This document shows, one piece after another, positions 21,699-33,749 of a stretch of 64,000 nucleotides of DNA. The notes below the pieces were generated by a model, which searched no databases, was not told where the DNA came from, and was given only the letters and a program-made list of their open reading frames with translations. Within the stretch, counting starts at the first letter, position 1; each line of letters begins with the position of its first letter. Made by a program: the position numbers and the translations under genes. This DNA comes from Notamacropus eugenii. Lineage: Eukaryota; Chordata; Mammalia; Diprotodontia; Macropodidae. The stretch is taken from contig NC_092872.1 of NCBI RefSeq assembly GCF_028372415.1, forward strand, positions 516,894,224-516,958,223. The letters are read 5' to 3'.

Positions 21699-22505
21699 AC
21701 TAACAGAAATATATTAATCCAAACACCATTCTTCAATAGGCAAGTAGTTCATAGATATGAATAAACAGTTCTCAAAAGAACTACAAACTATTAAAACCAT
21801 ATTTGTTTCAAATGTCTAACAACAAGAGACATACACATCAAAATAACTCTGAAGTTTTTACCTCATACCCAGCAAACTGGCAAAAATGAGAAAAGATAGG
21901 AATAGTCAGTGGCACAGGGGTTATGGAAAGAGAGGCACACTAATGCGTTGTTGGTGTTGGTGGAGTTGTGAATTAGCATAACCGTTTTGGAAAGCAATTT
22001 TGAATTACTCAAATAGAGTCACTAAAATGTCCGTACCTTTGATCCAGAGATTCTATTGCTAGGCATATAGCCCAAAGATAATAAGAAAGACCCCACATAC
22101 ACCAAACTGTTGATAGCAATACTTTTTTTGTGTTAGCAATAAGTGTAAACAATGGCTAAACCGACTGTGGTATATGAATGTAATAGAATATAATTGTGTT
22201 ATAAGAAATGATAAATATGAAGAATTCAGAGAAGCAAGGAACAAATTCCATGAACTGATACAAAAAGAAGTAAACAGGATCAATAATGATGCATGCTACC
22301 CACTTCCTGACTGAGCATCGATAGTCTCAAGATCCCAAATGAAATATATCTTTGCTCATGACCAATGTGGGGAATTATTTTTTTGCTTGATTATGCATAT
22401 ATGTTACCAGATCTTTGTTTTTCTTTTTTTCTCCAATGGGAGGTGGGAGTAGGAGGGATCAAGAGAAAATAAAGGTTTATTAATTGAAAAATATATAAAA
22501 TTAGC
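21425..22505 (+). mobile_element. L1 LINE ORF2 C-terminus and 3'UTR
   Basis: 'gggatagaggccttattaca', 'aataggcaagtagttcatag', 'ggtatatgaatgtaatagaa' and the 3' purine-rich end follow the L1 order. An AT microsatellite (21609-21697) has expanded inside it. Inactive. Confidence 0.8.
21609..21697. repeat. (AT)n microsatellite
   Basis: Nearly pure TA alternation with a short interruption at 21640-21660. Confidence 0.95.
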
Positions 22506-22509
22506 ATTA

Positions 22510-22925
22510 ATTTTTTTAAATGAAGTAGGCAGACCCAAGAAAAGGCAGACCCAAGAAAATAATGAGCACAATGATTACAGCCATGTAAATGGATTGAACG
22601 GTGACCATGGAATAATTAAAAGTGAATGTTACAAAATTACAAAGTATAAGCATATTCTCAAAGAAGAAATATGAAAACACACCTTCTCCTACTTCTTTGT
22701 AGAGGTGGGAAGTACACATTAGTGTTACACTTGTAAGTGTGGAACGTTAAATATATTTTCAAAATTTTTTGATGTATTGATTAATTTTGCTGATTTTTTT
22801 CCTCTTCCTTTTTTTCTTTTTTAAAAAATTCTTTATTATATAGACTGGTTTTGTGAAAGAGTAGCCATAGAGAGGGAAATTTAAATTATATAAAAATAAA
22901 AGATATCAATAACAAAAAAAAGTTT
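22510..22925 (+). mobile_element. LINE 3' end, family uncertain
   Basis: 'acaccttctcctacttcttt', 'gtgttacacttgtaagtgtg' and the terminal 'aagatatcaataacaaaaaa' look like a marsupial LINE 3' end with A-rich tail. It carries a short tandem copy of 'ggcagacccaagaaaa' (22527, 22545). Confidence 0.5.
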
Positions 22926-23210
22926 AAGCTCTTATAAATGTAGAGGAAAGAAGTGATAAGAGAACTGGGTTGGTAGTTGTGTGGATGTAGAAAATGGAAT
23001 GGACTAGCAGAGATATTGTAGAGAAAGATTTGGCAACTATTGGATAAATGGGTGAGCAAAAGAGGATGTCATCAAGGATGACACTGAGTTGTGTGAACCT
23101 GAGAGACTGAAAAGATGTTGTCTTCAAGAGTAATACTGAAGCTCAGAAAAGGGTAGGCTGGTGGAAGAGGGGTTTTAGACATGTTGAGTTTCAGGTGCCA
23201 TATAGTTGTA
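22926..23210 (-). mobile_element. L2 LINE, antisense, continuation
   Basis: 'atcaaggatgacactgagtt' and 'acatgttgagtttcaggtgc' are the reverse of the L2 ORF2 part ending in the NMSKTELL-type motif. It continues the L2 broken at 19060. Confidence 0.6.
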
Positions 23211-24324
23211 TCAATTTTGTGTTGTCTGTATCCCAAAGGAGGCAACCCTCCAGACCTGGACTAGGGCCAGTCACTGGAGGAGCCTGACCCTAAAGAGAAG
23301 GAATCAGGCTTTTTCTCATACTTGCTGGCTCATTACACCCTCATCTCAGAGTAGAACTCCTGTGAAAATCTCTAATACAAAGCTTACATATGGTTCATTT
23401 CTAGGGTCTCCCTTAAAGAGATGAACAGGATCCCTTTTTTAAAAAGTTACTTAAAGGACAGCAATTTATTTACCATAAAAGAAATGCTTAAAACACAAAA
23501 ATCTCATAAGCAGATCTAGACAAAAAAATTAAAATATGAAACAGTAACCCATCACTCCTATTACATTCTCCTGTAAAGTAGGAAAAATGTTCCCCCACCC
23601 CCACCCCAGATTTGTGGGACTACTGCACAGATTTTACTTTCATCTCTTTCCACGCTGCCTTAAAAGCACCTCAAGATATAGATCTCGGTCAGCTAGAGTA
23701 TAGCTTATCCTCCAGGTGGTGACCATCTTCTTCTGAGAAGCTCTTAGTTTCTGGAAGTTCCTCTCACTGGACAACCAGCTCCTAATTCAAGGATTCCAGA
23801 CCTTTAAATTCACAAGGTAGCCACTAAGGCTGGAAGTGTCCATCTCTTAGGATCACTATTTGGTTATCTATGCTCAGCCCAAGAAATACAAAGCAAAAGA
23901 AGCAGTTAAAAGGACTTGAGATCCAGTCCCAGGATTACCTAGGCAAGCATATATTCTCAATGCCATGTCCTTAGAGCTTCTAGAGAGAAATCTCCTCCTC
24001 CTCCTGCCAGCAATCCAAAGGAGAGTTAGGATTGACTGTGTTTAAACAAAGAGGACTCCCTGAAAAAGAGCAGAGGTTTTTTTTTTTCCCTTACTCTCTT
24101 GTCTGTCCTATTGAGGAGAGCAACTCTTTCTGGTCCAGTTGCCAATCTTGTTTGGCACAGCGTTCCTTTTCATAGAGACCAAGGAACCAAGGGCATCTGA
24201 TCACATGTGCCCTTTATCAAGGGACCAGAAGAGAAATGTCTCACCTGAAGGGACTCTGCTCTGTTGGAAGTCCTCCAATCCTGTCCCCTGCTAAACCTAT
24301 ATATATCTTAGTTATCAGACTTAA
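23211..24324. other. Unclassified 1.1-kb segment
   Basis: No gene or family recognised. Its length and position between LINE tails are compatible with an unrecognised old element. Minor features: C-rich run near 23590 and T run near 24080. Confidence 0.3.
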
Positions 24325-24410
24325 TTTTTTAAAAAATATTTTTATTGATATATCTTGTTTAGACATCATCTGCATTTTCCCTATATCCTTCCCTTAACCT
24401 GTCCCACAAC
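24325..24410 (-). mobile_element. LINE 3' tail, antisense
   Basis: 'aaatatttttattgatatat' then 'gacatcatctgcattttccc'. Probably the reverse of the tail type seen at 22925. Confidence 0.4.
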
Positions 24411-24414
24411 CTAG

Positions 24415-25105
24415 TCACGGTTGTATGGCTCTGATCTTGGGAGAGGAATAAGGATCTAAGATCAAGCCCCCTAGCCCAATTTGAAGCTTGTAGCAGAGTA
24501 ACAAGGTAGGATACCCAGACCAAAGGGGAGACTGCAATTCTGTCACTCTGAGCCTACAGTGCTTTCCAGCTAGCTGACAGAGGCTGAGCTTAGCAGCAGT
24601 TTACTAGAACTACAACTAGGAGCAAGTCCGTGGTTATGTTTCTCAGACCCAAACTCAGACTAAAAGCTTGCAGAGCTTAGACTAGGAGGGTAGTGCTCAG
24701 ACTTCACCCTGAATCACATTGCTTTGTGTGCACAGAAAGTTTACAGGCATGCAGTCTGAGCTATCCCCGAGATCCTAGAAAGGTAGACAACCCATGAGAA
24801 TAGAAAACAGCACCAAGAACAGCCCAGCCATTCCTTCCGCAAGTTTGCTTGACTCTTAAGTTGAGAACTAAGGCTTGAGGAATGAGCAAACAAAACATGA
24901 ACCCTACTATCATAAAGAACTATTTTGGTGACAGGAATGCTCAAAATACAAATCCATAAGAAGATAAGTATTCTAAAATATCTGTAAGTAAAATGTCAAA
25001 AGAAAAATATAGGTTGGAGGCAAATTGAGCTAGAACTCCAGGGAGAGATCAAGCAAGAGCCTTTTTAAAGAGTTTTAAGAATGATTTTATAAAGGCATTA
25101 ACTGA
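24415..25105 (+). mobile_element. L1/HAL1-like 5' untranslated region and ORF1 start
   Basis: A C/A-rich leader with 'gcttgtagcagagtaacaag' and 'ctgtcactctgagcctacag', whose mirror image appears at 36850-37090. ORF1-like coiled-coil coding (lysine-, glutamate- and asparagine-rich) follows to about 25105. Degenerate. Confidence 0.5.
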
Positions 25106-25109
25106 GAAT

Positions 25110-25890
25110 CATGCCAAGAACACAAGATGGAAGGATCAGCTTCTGGGGGAAGACATTCTGGGTTCCCCTATGGCATAGTGAGAGAAGTTGTTTTCAACTT
25201 GCTGGATAACTGGAATAAGCTTCATGTTTAAAACCTGTCAGACTGTCACACTTTCTTTTCCAAGGCCTCTCAAGAGGGTGAAGATCCAAGTTCATTCATA
25301 ACTGGTGAAGAGGGAAGGGAAACCTTGCTCTCTCTCCCGTGGCTCCAAGAAATGGGTTTGGGCTTTCTTTTCAGTCTGTTTCCTTTTTCCTTTCAGTTCC
25401 AGGTACATGCTGTGAAATCCTTGGTGGATCTGAAATTGAACCATGGTGATCTTGGAGCAAGTGTCCACACTGGAAGTACCACCAGATAGTTCCAGCAGGG
25501 AAATCATGAGAAACTGAGGTGCCTGGGATTTGAATTCAAGGTGGATCTTTGAATTTAGAACTGGGGATTGTGCAATGTAGAAACTAAAAGAGGTTATGAA
25601 CCTAATCCTCTTCTCTTCCCCAGAGACTTAAGTGGTGTTGAGGAAATGTTTGTATGGTTATTCTTACTATTCTTTCAAGTAAATATTTCTTTGTAAAAGC
25701 CAAGTGGTTTAAAAGCTAAGTGGTTAAATGGAACTGAGATGAGAGGACTACCTACAATTGAGGAACACCATTGATTGGGGTTGAAACCAATAGCAGAGAG
25801 TCTAGACACCCATGAACCTCCATAAGGGTACCAGATACCCTGGAGGAAGGGTGAAATGTAACATTCCTGGTCTTCAGGCAGTGGAGGCCA
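25110..25890 (+). mobile_element. Candidate solo LTR inside the L1/HAL1-like element
   Basis: About 780 bp of unrelated sequence interrupts ORF1-like sequence. It begins near a TG, ends near a CA, and carries an AATAAA-less U3/R-like region with 'tttcaagtaaatatttcttt' near 25670. I infer an old endogenous-retrovirus solo LTR. It looks degraded and has no internal genes. Confidence 0.3.
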
Positions 25891-25899
25891 GGGTAGTCA

Positions 25900-26985
25900 C
25901 TGTTACAAATACACAAATATAATGAGAGCACTAGAAGAGAAAATGGGAAAAGAACTGAGTTACAAATGAAAAAATTGGAAAGAGAATTAATAGCCTAGCA
26001 GAAGAAGTATAAAATCATACCCAAGCCACAGACTCCTTGCAGTTTAGAATGGATCAAACAGAAGTTAATGACTCCAAGAGACAACATATAGTAAAACAAA
26101 GTCAAAAGACTAAAAGAGAAAGAAAGAAGGAAAATGTAAGATAACTCATATAAAAAATAACTAATCTGGAAAACAGATTATGGAGAGATGGTTTAAATTT
26201 TTGGACTACATGAAAACCCTGACAAAATAAAAAAAAAAAGCCCAGACATCACATTTCAAGAAATCATAATAGAAAACTGTCCCTGTCTCTTAGAAGCAGC
26301 AGGCAAAGTGAAAATAGGAAGAATTCACTGGTAAATTCCTGAAAGAAAACCCCAAACTAAAAATTTCCAAGAACATAATAGCCAAAATTCAGAGCTTCCA
26401 GATCAAAGAAAAAATCATGCAAGCAGCCAGAAAGAAATTAAAGAATGGAGGGGTCACAGTCAGAATCACACAAGATTCAGCAGCCATCATTGTAAAAGAG
26501 TGGAAAGCTTAGAATATGATATTTCAGAAGGCAAAGATATAATCTTACTACCAAGTATGACTTACCTCGCAAACATGGGTATAATTCTACAAGGGAGAAA
26601 ATGAATCTTTAATAAAATAAAGAACTTTCAAGCACTCCTAATGAAAAGAATAAAGCTGCATAGAAACTTTAAAATACAAAGTGTCCAAAGAGACATAAAA
26701 AAGTAAATATAAGGAAACAATCATAAGGGATTAAAAAAGATGAACAATTTATACTCTAATATGGGGAAAGGATAATGCGTCCCTTCAGGACACCATTAAT
26801 AAGAGGGATTTTGTTATGTTTCAATGATCATGAATAAAGGTAAAGGGAGAAAGAAAATAATATGCTGAGGAAGAGAAAAGGTAGAGGAAATTATCTCATA
26901 TAAATGCAGTATGCAAATCAAAGACTATAGAAAAGGGATGGGGAATGGGAGACTCTTGAACTTTTTTTTATCTAAACAGATGAAA
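25900..26985 (+). mobile_element. L1/HAL1-like ORF1 and spacer
   Basis: Reading fragments such as QAARKK, VRITQDSAA and NMIFQKAK are the C-terminal domain of L1 ORF1 (cf. VRITxDxSA ... NxIFQ.LK). Several stops and frame changes show it is inactive. It lies directly upstream of a microsatellite and an ORF2 C-terminal remnant. Confidence 0.65.
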
Positions 26986-27112
26986 GGAGAGAATACATAC
27001 ATACATATACATATATACACAAATATACATCTGCATACACACATATATACATAAATATACATATATATGTACACATAGGTATATATATATATACACACAC
27101 AGTATTAGGCAT
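26986..27112. repeat. Compound CATA/TATA/CACA microsatellite
   Basis: 'acatacatacatatacatat' passing into (TA)n and (CA)n. Confidence 0.9.
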
Positions 27113-27124
27113 AGAAATACATTT

Positions 27125-28735
27125 CGCTCAACAGGGGAAAGGGAGAAAAATTATAATAAAATTTGTCTGGAGAAACAAAAGGTCAAGACAATCAATGGAA
27201 TCACAAGGGAAAAATGGGAAGGAAGATGACCTAGCAGTACCCAATCTCAAACTATACTACAAAGCTGCAGTCATCAAAACAATTTGTTACTGGGTAAGAA
27301 ATTGAGAAGTTGATCAGCGGCACAGATCAGGTACACAATATACAGAAGCAAATGAATATAGTTACCTAGTACTTGATAAACCCAAAGATTTCAGTTTTGG
27401 GGGCAAGAATTCACTATTTGACAAAAACTGTCGGAAAAGTGGAAAGCAGTTTGGCAGAAACTAGGCATAGACCAACATCTCACACAACATACCAAGATAA
27501 ATTCAAAGTAGGCACATGCTTTAGACATAAAGGGTGATACCACATGCAAATTAGTGGAGCAGGGAAGAAATTACCTGTCAAATATATGGATAAGGAAAGA
27601 ATTTATAACTAAATAAGAGACAGAGAAGTTCACAATAAATCAAATGGATAATTTTGATATATAAAATTATAAAGTTTTGCACAAACAATACCAATGCAGT
27701 TAAATTTAGAAGAAAAGCAGGAAATTGGGAAATCTTTGCAGCAAGTCTCACTCATAAAGATCTCAATCTTAAATATATATGGAATTAAATCAAGTTTAGA
27801 AGAATAAAAGCTATTCTCCAATTGACAAATGGTCAAAGAATATCAACCCAGTTTTCAGAGGAAGAAATGAAAACTTATCAATAACTATATGAAAAATGCT
27901 CTTAATTACTAATAATTAGAGAAGTACAAATTAAAATATCTCTGATGCACTGCTTCATACCCATCATATTGGTTATCTTGACAAAAAAAGGAAAATTACA
28001 AATGTCAGAGGGGATATGGGAAAATAAGTACACTAATATATTGTTGAAGGAGCTTTGAACTAGTTCAGCCATTTGGGAAAGCGATTTGGAACTATACCCA
28101 AAAAGATACTAAATTGTGTTTACCCTTTGACCCAGTGATACCACTACTAGATCTATACCTCCAAAGAGATCAAAGAAAGAAGAAAAGGACCTCTAGGTAC
28201 AAAAATATTTATAGCTACTCTTTTTGTAGTGGCAAAAATTCAGAAACTAAAATAATGCCCATCAAGTAGGGAATGACTGAACAAGTTGTACTATATGAAT
28301 ACAATAGAATACTATTGTATTGTAAAAAAATGATGGTGATAGTTTCAGAAAAATCTGGGAAGATTTGTATGAACCAGGAGAACAATTTATGCATTAACTT
28401 CAATAGCCAACTGTGAAAGACTTATTCATTCTGATCAACACAATGACCAACCATGATCCCAAAGGACTTATGATGAAATATGTTATCCATCTCCAGATAG
28501 AGGAGTGATGGACTCAGAGTGGGGAATCAAAGGTCTCTTCCTCCTTCTCTTCCTTCTTTTTCTCTCTCTCCTCTTTCTCCCTCTCTTCCTTCCTCCTTCC
28601 CTCCTAAGGTGAAATTTGTTTTGCATGATTATACATTTTTGTAATGGGTTTTGTTTCTCTTGCCTTCTCAATGACTGGAGGAGGGGAGAAGGGATGGGAA
28701 GAATTTAGAAAATAAAATAAAACTGAATTTAAAAA
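27125..28735 (+). mobile_element. L1 LINE ORF2 C-terminal part and 3'UTR
   Basis: Starts near the K-F-I-W-type segment ('aaatttgtctggagaaacaa'), passes 'aactatactacaaagctgca' (LYYKAAVI), 'tttgacccagtgataccact' and 'atatgaatacaatagaatac', and ends in a pyrimidine-rich then purine-rich 3'UTR. The endonuclease and reverse-transcriptase core are absent. Full of stops. Confidence 0.8.
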
Positions 28736-29084
28736 AATAACTAACAATCAATCACAAAAATAATGAAAAAGAAGAGAAAGATGAAAGAGAGGGAGAATAT
28801 GAGGAAGTATAGATTAAGAGACGAATAAATTCTAAGCAAGATAAACTGTAAGAAGGGTAGATTTACAAAAGGGACTTAAAAGAGAAGAAAGGATAAGAAC
28901 CTGTTACTGGGCTCTGGGTGAGAAAAGAGAAGAGGTGCAGAGGAGCAGGAGCAAATTGCATGCATTAAACCTGGAGCACTGGTGCTGAACTCACTCTTCT
29001 CTCAGCACCCTCTTCTTTCAATAGAAGAGACAAGAAGCAAAAAGAAGGAAAATGTAAGAGAATACAATATGGGGAAACACATAG
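28736..29084. other. Purine-rich unclassified DNA
   Basis: A/G-rich on the plus strand. A segment near 29025-29060 resembles 26100-26135 ('agaaggaaaatgtaag'), so part may be L1-derived. Confidence 0.35.
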
Positions 29085-29405
29085 GTTCTTCTTTTTCCTG
29101 CACTGACTTTGTTTATCCAAAAGCTTTTGAATTTCATATAATCAAAACGGTCACTTTTATCTTTTATGATAACTCTCCCTTATTTCGTTAAGAATTTTCT
29201 CCCTCATAATAATTGTAAAAGGTTCCTCATTCCATTCTCTAATGTTTGCATGATATGATATATTTAAGGCTAGTATCCACTTAAATCTTATTATGGCATA
29301 CAGTACAAAATGCTGGCCTAGATCTAATTTCTGCCAAAATCATTTCCAGTTTTCCTAGGAATTCTTGTTAGAGAATCCTTTCACTGGTAGTTTCTGTTTT
29401 TCAAT
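29085..29405 (-). mobile_element. L1 LINE fragment, antisense
   Basis: 'tttatccaaaagcttttgaa', 'ataatcaaaacggtcacttt' and 'tctaatttctgccaaaatca' parallel the antisense L1 at 14250-14510. Confidence 0.65.
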
Positions 29406-29689
29406 TTTTCAAACAATTTTAAGGATCTCACTAGAGTGTGGCATCTGATATTAGGTAAGACAAAGCATGGTCCCGGCATTCAAGCTTAGGGCTCTAGGTG
29501 GCTTCCCCACTGGAACATGGTAGTACTGTAGGATCTAAAAACCCAATGGAAACCCAGAATTTCTAATCTAGAAAGAATCACAGAGAGCTCAAATTATTCT
29601 CAGATAATTGAACAAATATTCACTGATGCTCTACTATGAACTCGGCTTTCAGGGGTATGTAGAAATGAATAAATTCTTTTTTAAAAAAA

Positions 29690-29910
29690 AAAGAGTTGGC
29701 AGAGACTTTGGAGATCAACTGGTCTATTTCTTTCATATTATTTGCAATTAGTGGACCTTCCTTGGTTTAAATTTGGTCTTACTAACTGGCTATGTGTCCT
29801 TGTCCAAGGTATTTTTCTTCTCTGAACCTCGATGGCCTTACCTGTGAAATGAAGTTATACTAGATCATCTTTAAAATTCCCTTTTCAAACTCCAAATATT
29901 ACGATCTTAT
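29690..29910 (+). repeat. MIR3-like SINE, with a short antisense tail fragment ahead
   Basis: 29690-29745 is an antisense MIR3 tail. From 29750 a sense copy follows with 'aactggctatgtgtccttgt' and the tail 'actagatcatctttaaaatt'. Confidence 0.55.
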
Positions 29911-30299
29911 TGATCTTCAACAGAGAATAAGGAACTTAAAGTAAGGTCCTAGGCTGATGTTGAAGAAAAGAAGTTGATCATCGTGGTGGAAGTAACTACA
30001 GGAAAATTTTAGGAAAAAATTTTAAAAAGGGGACTGAATCCCAAATGCCACTTGGAATCTCTGAACTATCCAAGAAAATGAGGCTGGCAGACTCAGAAAT
30101 GGAAAACACAGAAGCTATTGATAACGCTGTTTTGACTTTCCTTCCCAGGAAATATGAAGAGAAGGGAACAAAGTCATCTCAGCCCTAAAAAAACTCTCAG
30201 TTTCAAAACTAGGATGAGATCAGCACATTCCTAGAATAGCCCAGGATTGAAGGGCAAGGAGAGAGGGTAATAAAGTAGCATCCTGGTAGAAGGGAAGGA
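29911..30299. other. Unclassified non-coding DNA
   Basis: Nothing recognised; purine-rich. Confidence 0.3.
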
Positions 30300-30422
30300 G
30301 CCCTTATAAGGGAGACATGGGCTTGAGTAACAGTCTACTCTGGGCCCCATTGTCCTCCTCTATAAAATTAAATTCATATTGTAGCCCTGTTATACCTTGG
30401 AAATAATGTGAAATAAAGACAG
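30300..30422 (+). repeat. CORE-SINE fragment
   Basis: 'gacatgggcttgagtaacag' and 'ccattgtcctcctctataaa'; degraded. Confidence 0.4.
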
Positions 30423-30863
30423 AAAGGCAGGTCGGAACTAGATTGTGTCAAGATCTGAATGACAGCTTGACAAATATGTCATTTATCCTAGAAATAAAAT
30501 AGGGACTCATCAAAGGTTTCTGAGTAAGGAAAATGACACAATCAGATCTGTGCCTTAGGAAGATCTGACTGAATTGAATGAACTGAAGAGAAGAAATATT
30601 AGAAACAAAAAGCCTAATTAAAAGGCCACTAAAATAATCCAGAAGAGAGGTGATAAAAGCTTGGTGGCTGTGTGAGAAGGGGACAAATGTAAAAATGCTG
30701 TGGAGAGATCATTAACAGAACTTGGCCATTAACTGACTATCAAAGTGAGAAAGAGGAAAGAGTCAAAGATAACATGAAGATTGTGAACCCAGGTAGCAGA
30801 AAGAATGGTAGTACCCTCAATAGAAATAGGAATGTTTGGGAGACTGGTATGGGTTTCATTTTT

Positions 30864-31647
30864 TAATTAATTTATTTTTAGTTTTCAACATTTACTTCCA
30901 CAAGATTCTGAGTTCCAAATTTTATCCTCATCTCTCTCCTTCCCACACCCCAAGACATGCATTCTGATTGCCCTTTCCCCCAATCTTTCCTCCTTTTTAT
31001 CACCTCCCCCTTTCTCTTATCCCTTTCCCTTCTGTTTTCCTGTAGGGCAAAGTAGATTTCTATACCCCATTGCCCATATATCTTATTTCCCAGTTTCATG
31101 TAAAAACAATTTTTAACATTCAGTTTTAAAACTTTGAGTTCCAAATTCTCTCCCTTCCTCCTCCCCACCCACCCTCATTGAGAAAAGCAATCTGATGTAT
31201 TATACATGTGTAGTCATACAAAACACTTCCATAATAGTCATGTTGTAAAAGACTAACTATATTTCCCTCCATCCTATCCCCCCCCCCATTTATCCTATTC
31301 TCTCCTTTGACCTGTCTCTCCTCAAAAGTTTTTGCTTCTGATTGCCCCTCCCCACATTTGCCCGCTTTCCTACCAACACCCTCCCCCCCTTCCCCCTTAC
31401 CTTCCTTTAGGGTAAGATAGATTTCCATACCTAATTGAGTATGTATGTTATTCCCTCCTTCAGCCAAATCTGATGGTAGTAAGGTTCACTCATTCCCTCT
31501 TACCTACTCCCTCTTCCCCTCACTGTAAAAGCTTTTCTTGCCTCTTTTATGTGAGATAATTTATTCCATTCTACCTCTCCCTTTCTCCTTCTCCCAGTAC
31601 ATTCCTTTCTTACCCCTTAATTTTATTTTTTAGATATCATCCAATAC
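30864..31647 (-). mobile_element. L1/HAL1-type 3'UTR, antisense, inserted in L2
   Basis: Bounded by the 11-bp duplication 'gtttcattttt' (30853-30863, 31648-31658). Contains two similar 3'-end blocks: 'gattctgagttccaaatttt' (about 30905) and 'aactttgagttccaaattct' (about 31130). Strongly pyrimidine-rich on the plus strand. Confidence 0.7.
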
Positions 31648-32054
31648 GTTTCATTTTTAATATGATGAATTTGAAATGTTAATAAGACAGGTCTAGTAGT
31701 CAATTGGAGATTTGGGTCTGGACTTCAAGGGAGAAGTTTATGGCTAGATATACAGACTTAGGTGTCATCTGCATGGAGATCATAATTGAATCAAGGGATA
31801 TGATAAGATCACTGAGAGTGTATGTAGTAAGAGACAGGGACCCTGGACAGAGGCAACACACATGCTTAAGAGGCTGAAGATAGATTACAATCTGGCAAAT
31901 AAAAACAAGAAAAAGTAGATAGACAGGAGAAATGGGGAAATGCAAAATTCAAGTGGAAGGAATGATTGACTACGCTAAAAGCTTCAGGGAAGTCAAGGAA
32001 AATGAACCTTCAGAACAATTTTTAGGCTTTAACAGTTATGAGATAATTATGCTG

Positions 32055-32258
32055 ATGATGATAATAAAAGCTGACATTGATATAGGAACTTTACAAACAT
32101 CTCATTCAAGCCTAAGAACATCTCTGTGAGGTAGGTACTATGGGTATTGTTATGCCCATTTATAGATGAGGAAACCAAGGTTTAGGAAAGTTAAGTGATT
32201 TGTTTAAATGCATACAGCTAGAGGACCTAATGGAGGCAGGATTCAATCTTTTCATCTT
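32055..32258 (-). repeat. CORE-SINE with L2-type tail
   Basis: 'ctctgtgaggtaggtactat', 'cccatttatagatgaggaaa' and 'aagttaagtgatttg'. Inserted in the long L2. Confidence 0.65.
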
Positions 32259-33522
32259 TGGTAACCTTTTGAAAATAGTTTCAGTGGAGTTTTGGGGTGA
32301 GAGGTCAGATTTACAAGAGGTTGAAAAGTAAGAAGATGGTAAGGAAATGACAGCAGAAGTATAAGAGTTTGGTTTTGAAAGGAAGAGGAGATATACATAG
32401 TATAATAGTCTGAAGGCATGACAAAGTCAAGTGATGATTATTTAAAGGATTGGGTAGCCCTGGGCATTCTTATAGGCAGTGTTAAAGGTTTCAGTAGAAA
32501 AGGAGAGACAGAAATTGAGATTGATAGGTAGGAATAAGCTCCCAAAGGAAATAGAAAAGGATAATATCAAGAGCACAAATACACTGGTTGACCTTGGCAA
32601 AGAAAAAGACTCCAATATCTTTCCCAGAGTTTAGAGCAAAGAAGGAAAGAATTGGAGAAGACATAGAGACTTAGAGGTAAGTAGTAAGGGAAACAAAGAA
32701 ACGCAGGAAGGATTGCTCTGATTTTCTCAGCAAAGTAGGAGATGAGGTCATCTACGGAGAGGTGAAATAGGAGGCAAAGTATTTTGAAAACTTGAGGAGA
32801 GGGGAGCTGCTTTCTAATAGTTGATTTGGGAAACATGATAGACAGTCAATGAGGGGAGAAGGAAAGAATCGCTACGTAGATGAGAGATCAGGTTACATAC
32901 ATTTGTAGTAGACCAAGTCAACAGAGTTGCCTGAATTCCTTCAGCAGTGTTCAGGCAGCTTTTGAATCAAAGCTAAGAAGGTGGATAGTAGAAATAACTC
33001 AGGGTTCACTGGCAGGATGTGCACAATAAAAGGAGAGTGGAGCAATGTGTTCAAAGGCAGAGGCCTGTGGTACATGGTTGAACTAGTTAGCTATTGCGTC
33101 AAGACTGTGAAGAGGAGAAGGTGAAACTAGAGCAGCTGATGTACTGGAAGCCACATTGAGGACAAAAAGATTTAGGCTTGAGGCAGATACAGAAGGATAA
33201 GTGGTTATGATCTAAGAGAGAAATTTCAGAATTCAATATCGTAGAGGTGATGGGGAGGCCTGAAGAATGACCATCCCTGTGTGTGACTGAGATAGTGAAG
33301 CTCTAAGTCATGGAGGTGAGAAGTTGAGGTTATTGAGCTGAGAGGCCAGCTTGTTTGAGGAGACAACATGAAATCACCAAGGATGAAATCAGGGATGCGT
33401 GGGGTAGAGAGGGAGACTGTGAGTCAAGTATTGAATATGAGAAAGAAGGGAAAGTGGCCTGAGGACCACTATGGGACTACAACATCTGAACCAAGTGACA
33501 TAAATGGATGGAGTATACCAGA

Positions 33523-33749
33523 AAAGATTGTAGATTTAGAACTGCAAGGAACCTTATAGGTCACCTAGTTCAACTCCCTCATTTTAAAAATGAGAAGATG
33601 GGGTGCATAGAGGTAAAGTGACCTGCCTAAGGTCATATCAGTTGTGAGGAACAGAGCTAGATCTTCTGACTCCAAATACAAATGTCTTTCCACTGTACCA
33701 TACTAGGTCTTCTGACTCCAAATACAAATGTCTTTCCACTATACCATAA
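33523..33749 (-). repeat. MIR3-like SINE with internal 46-bp tandem duplication
   Basis: 'gatttagaactgcaaggaac' tail and 'aggtcacctagttcaactcc'. The head segment 'tcttctgactccaaatacaa' occurs at 33662 and again at 33708. Confidence 0.75.
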
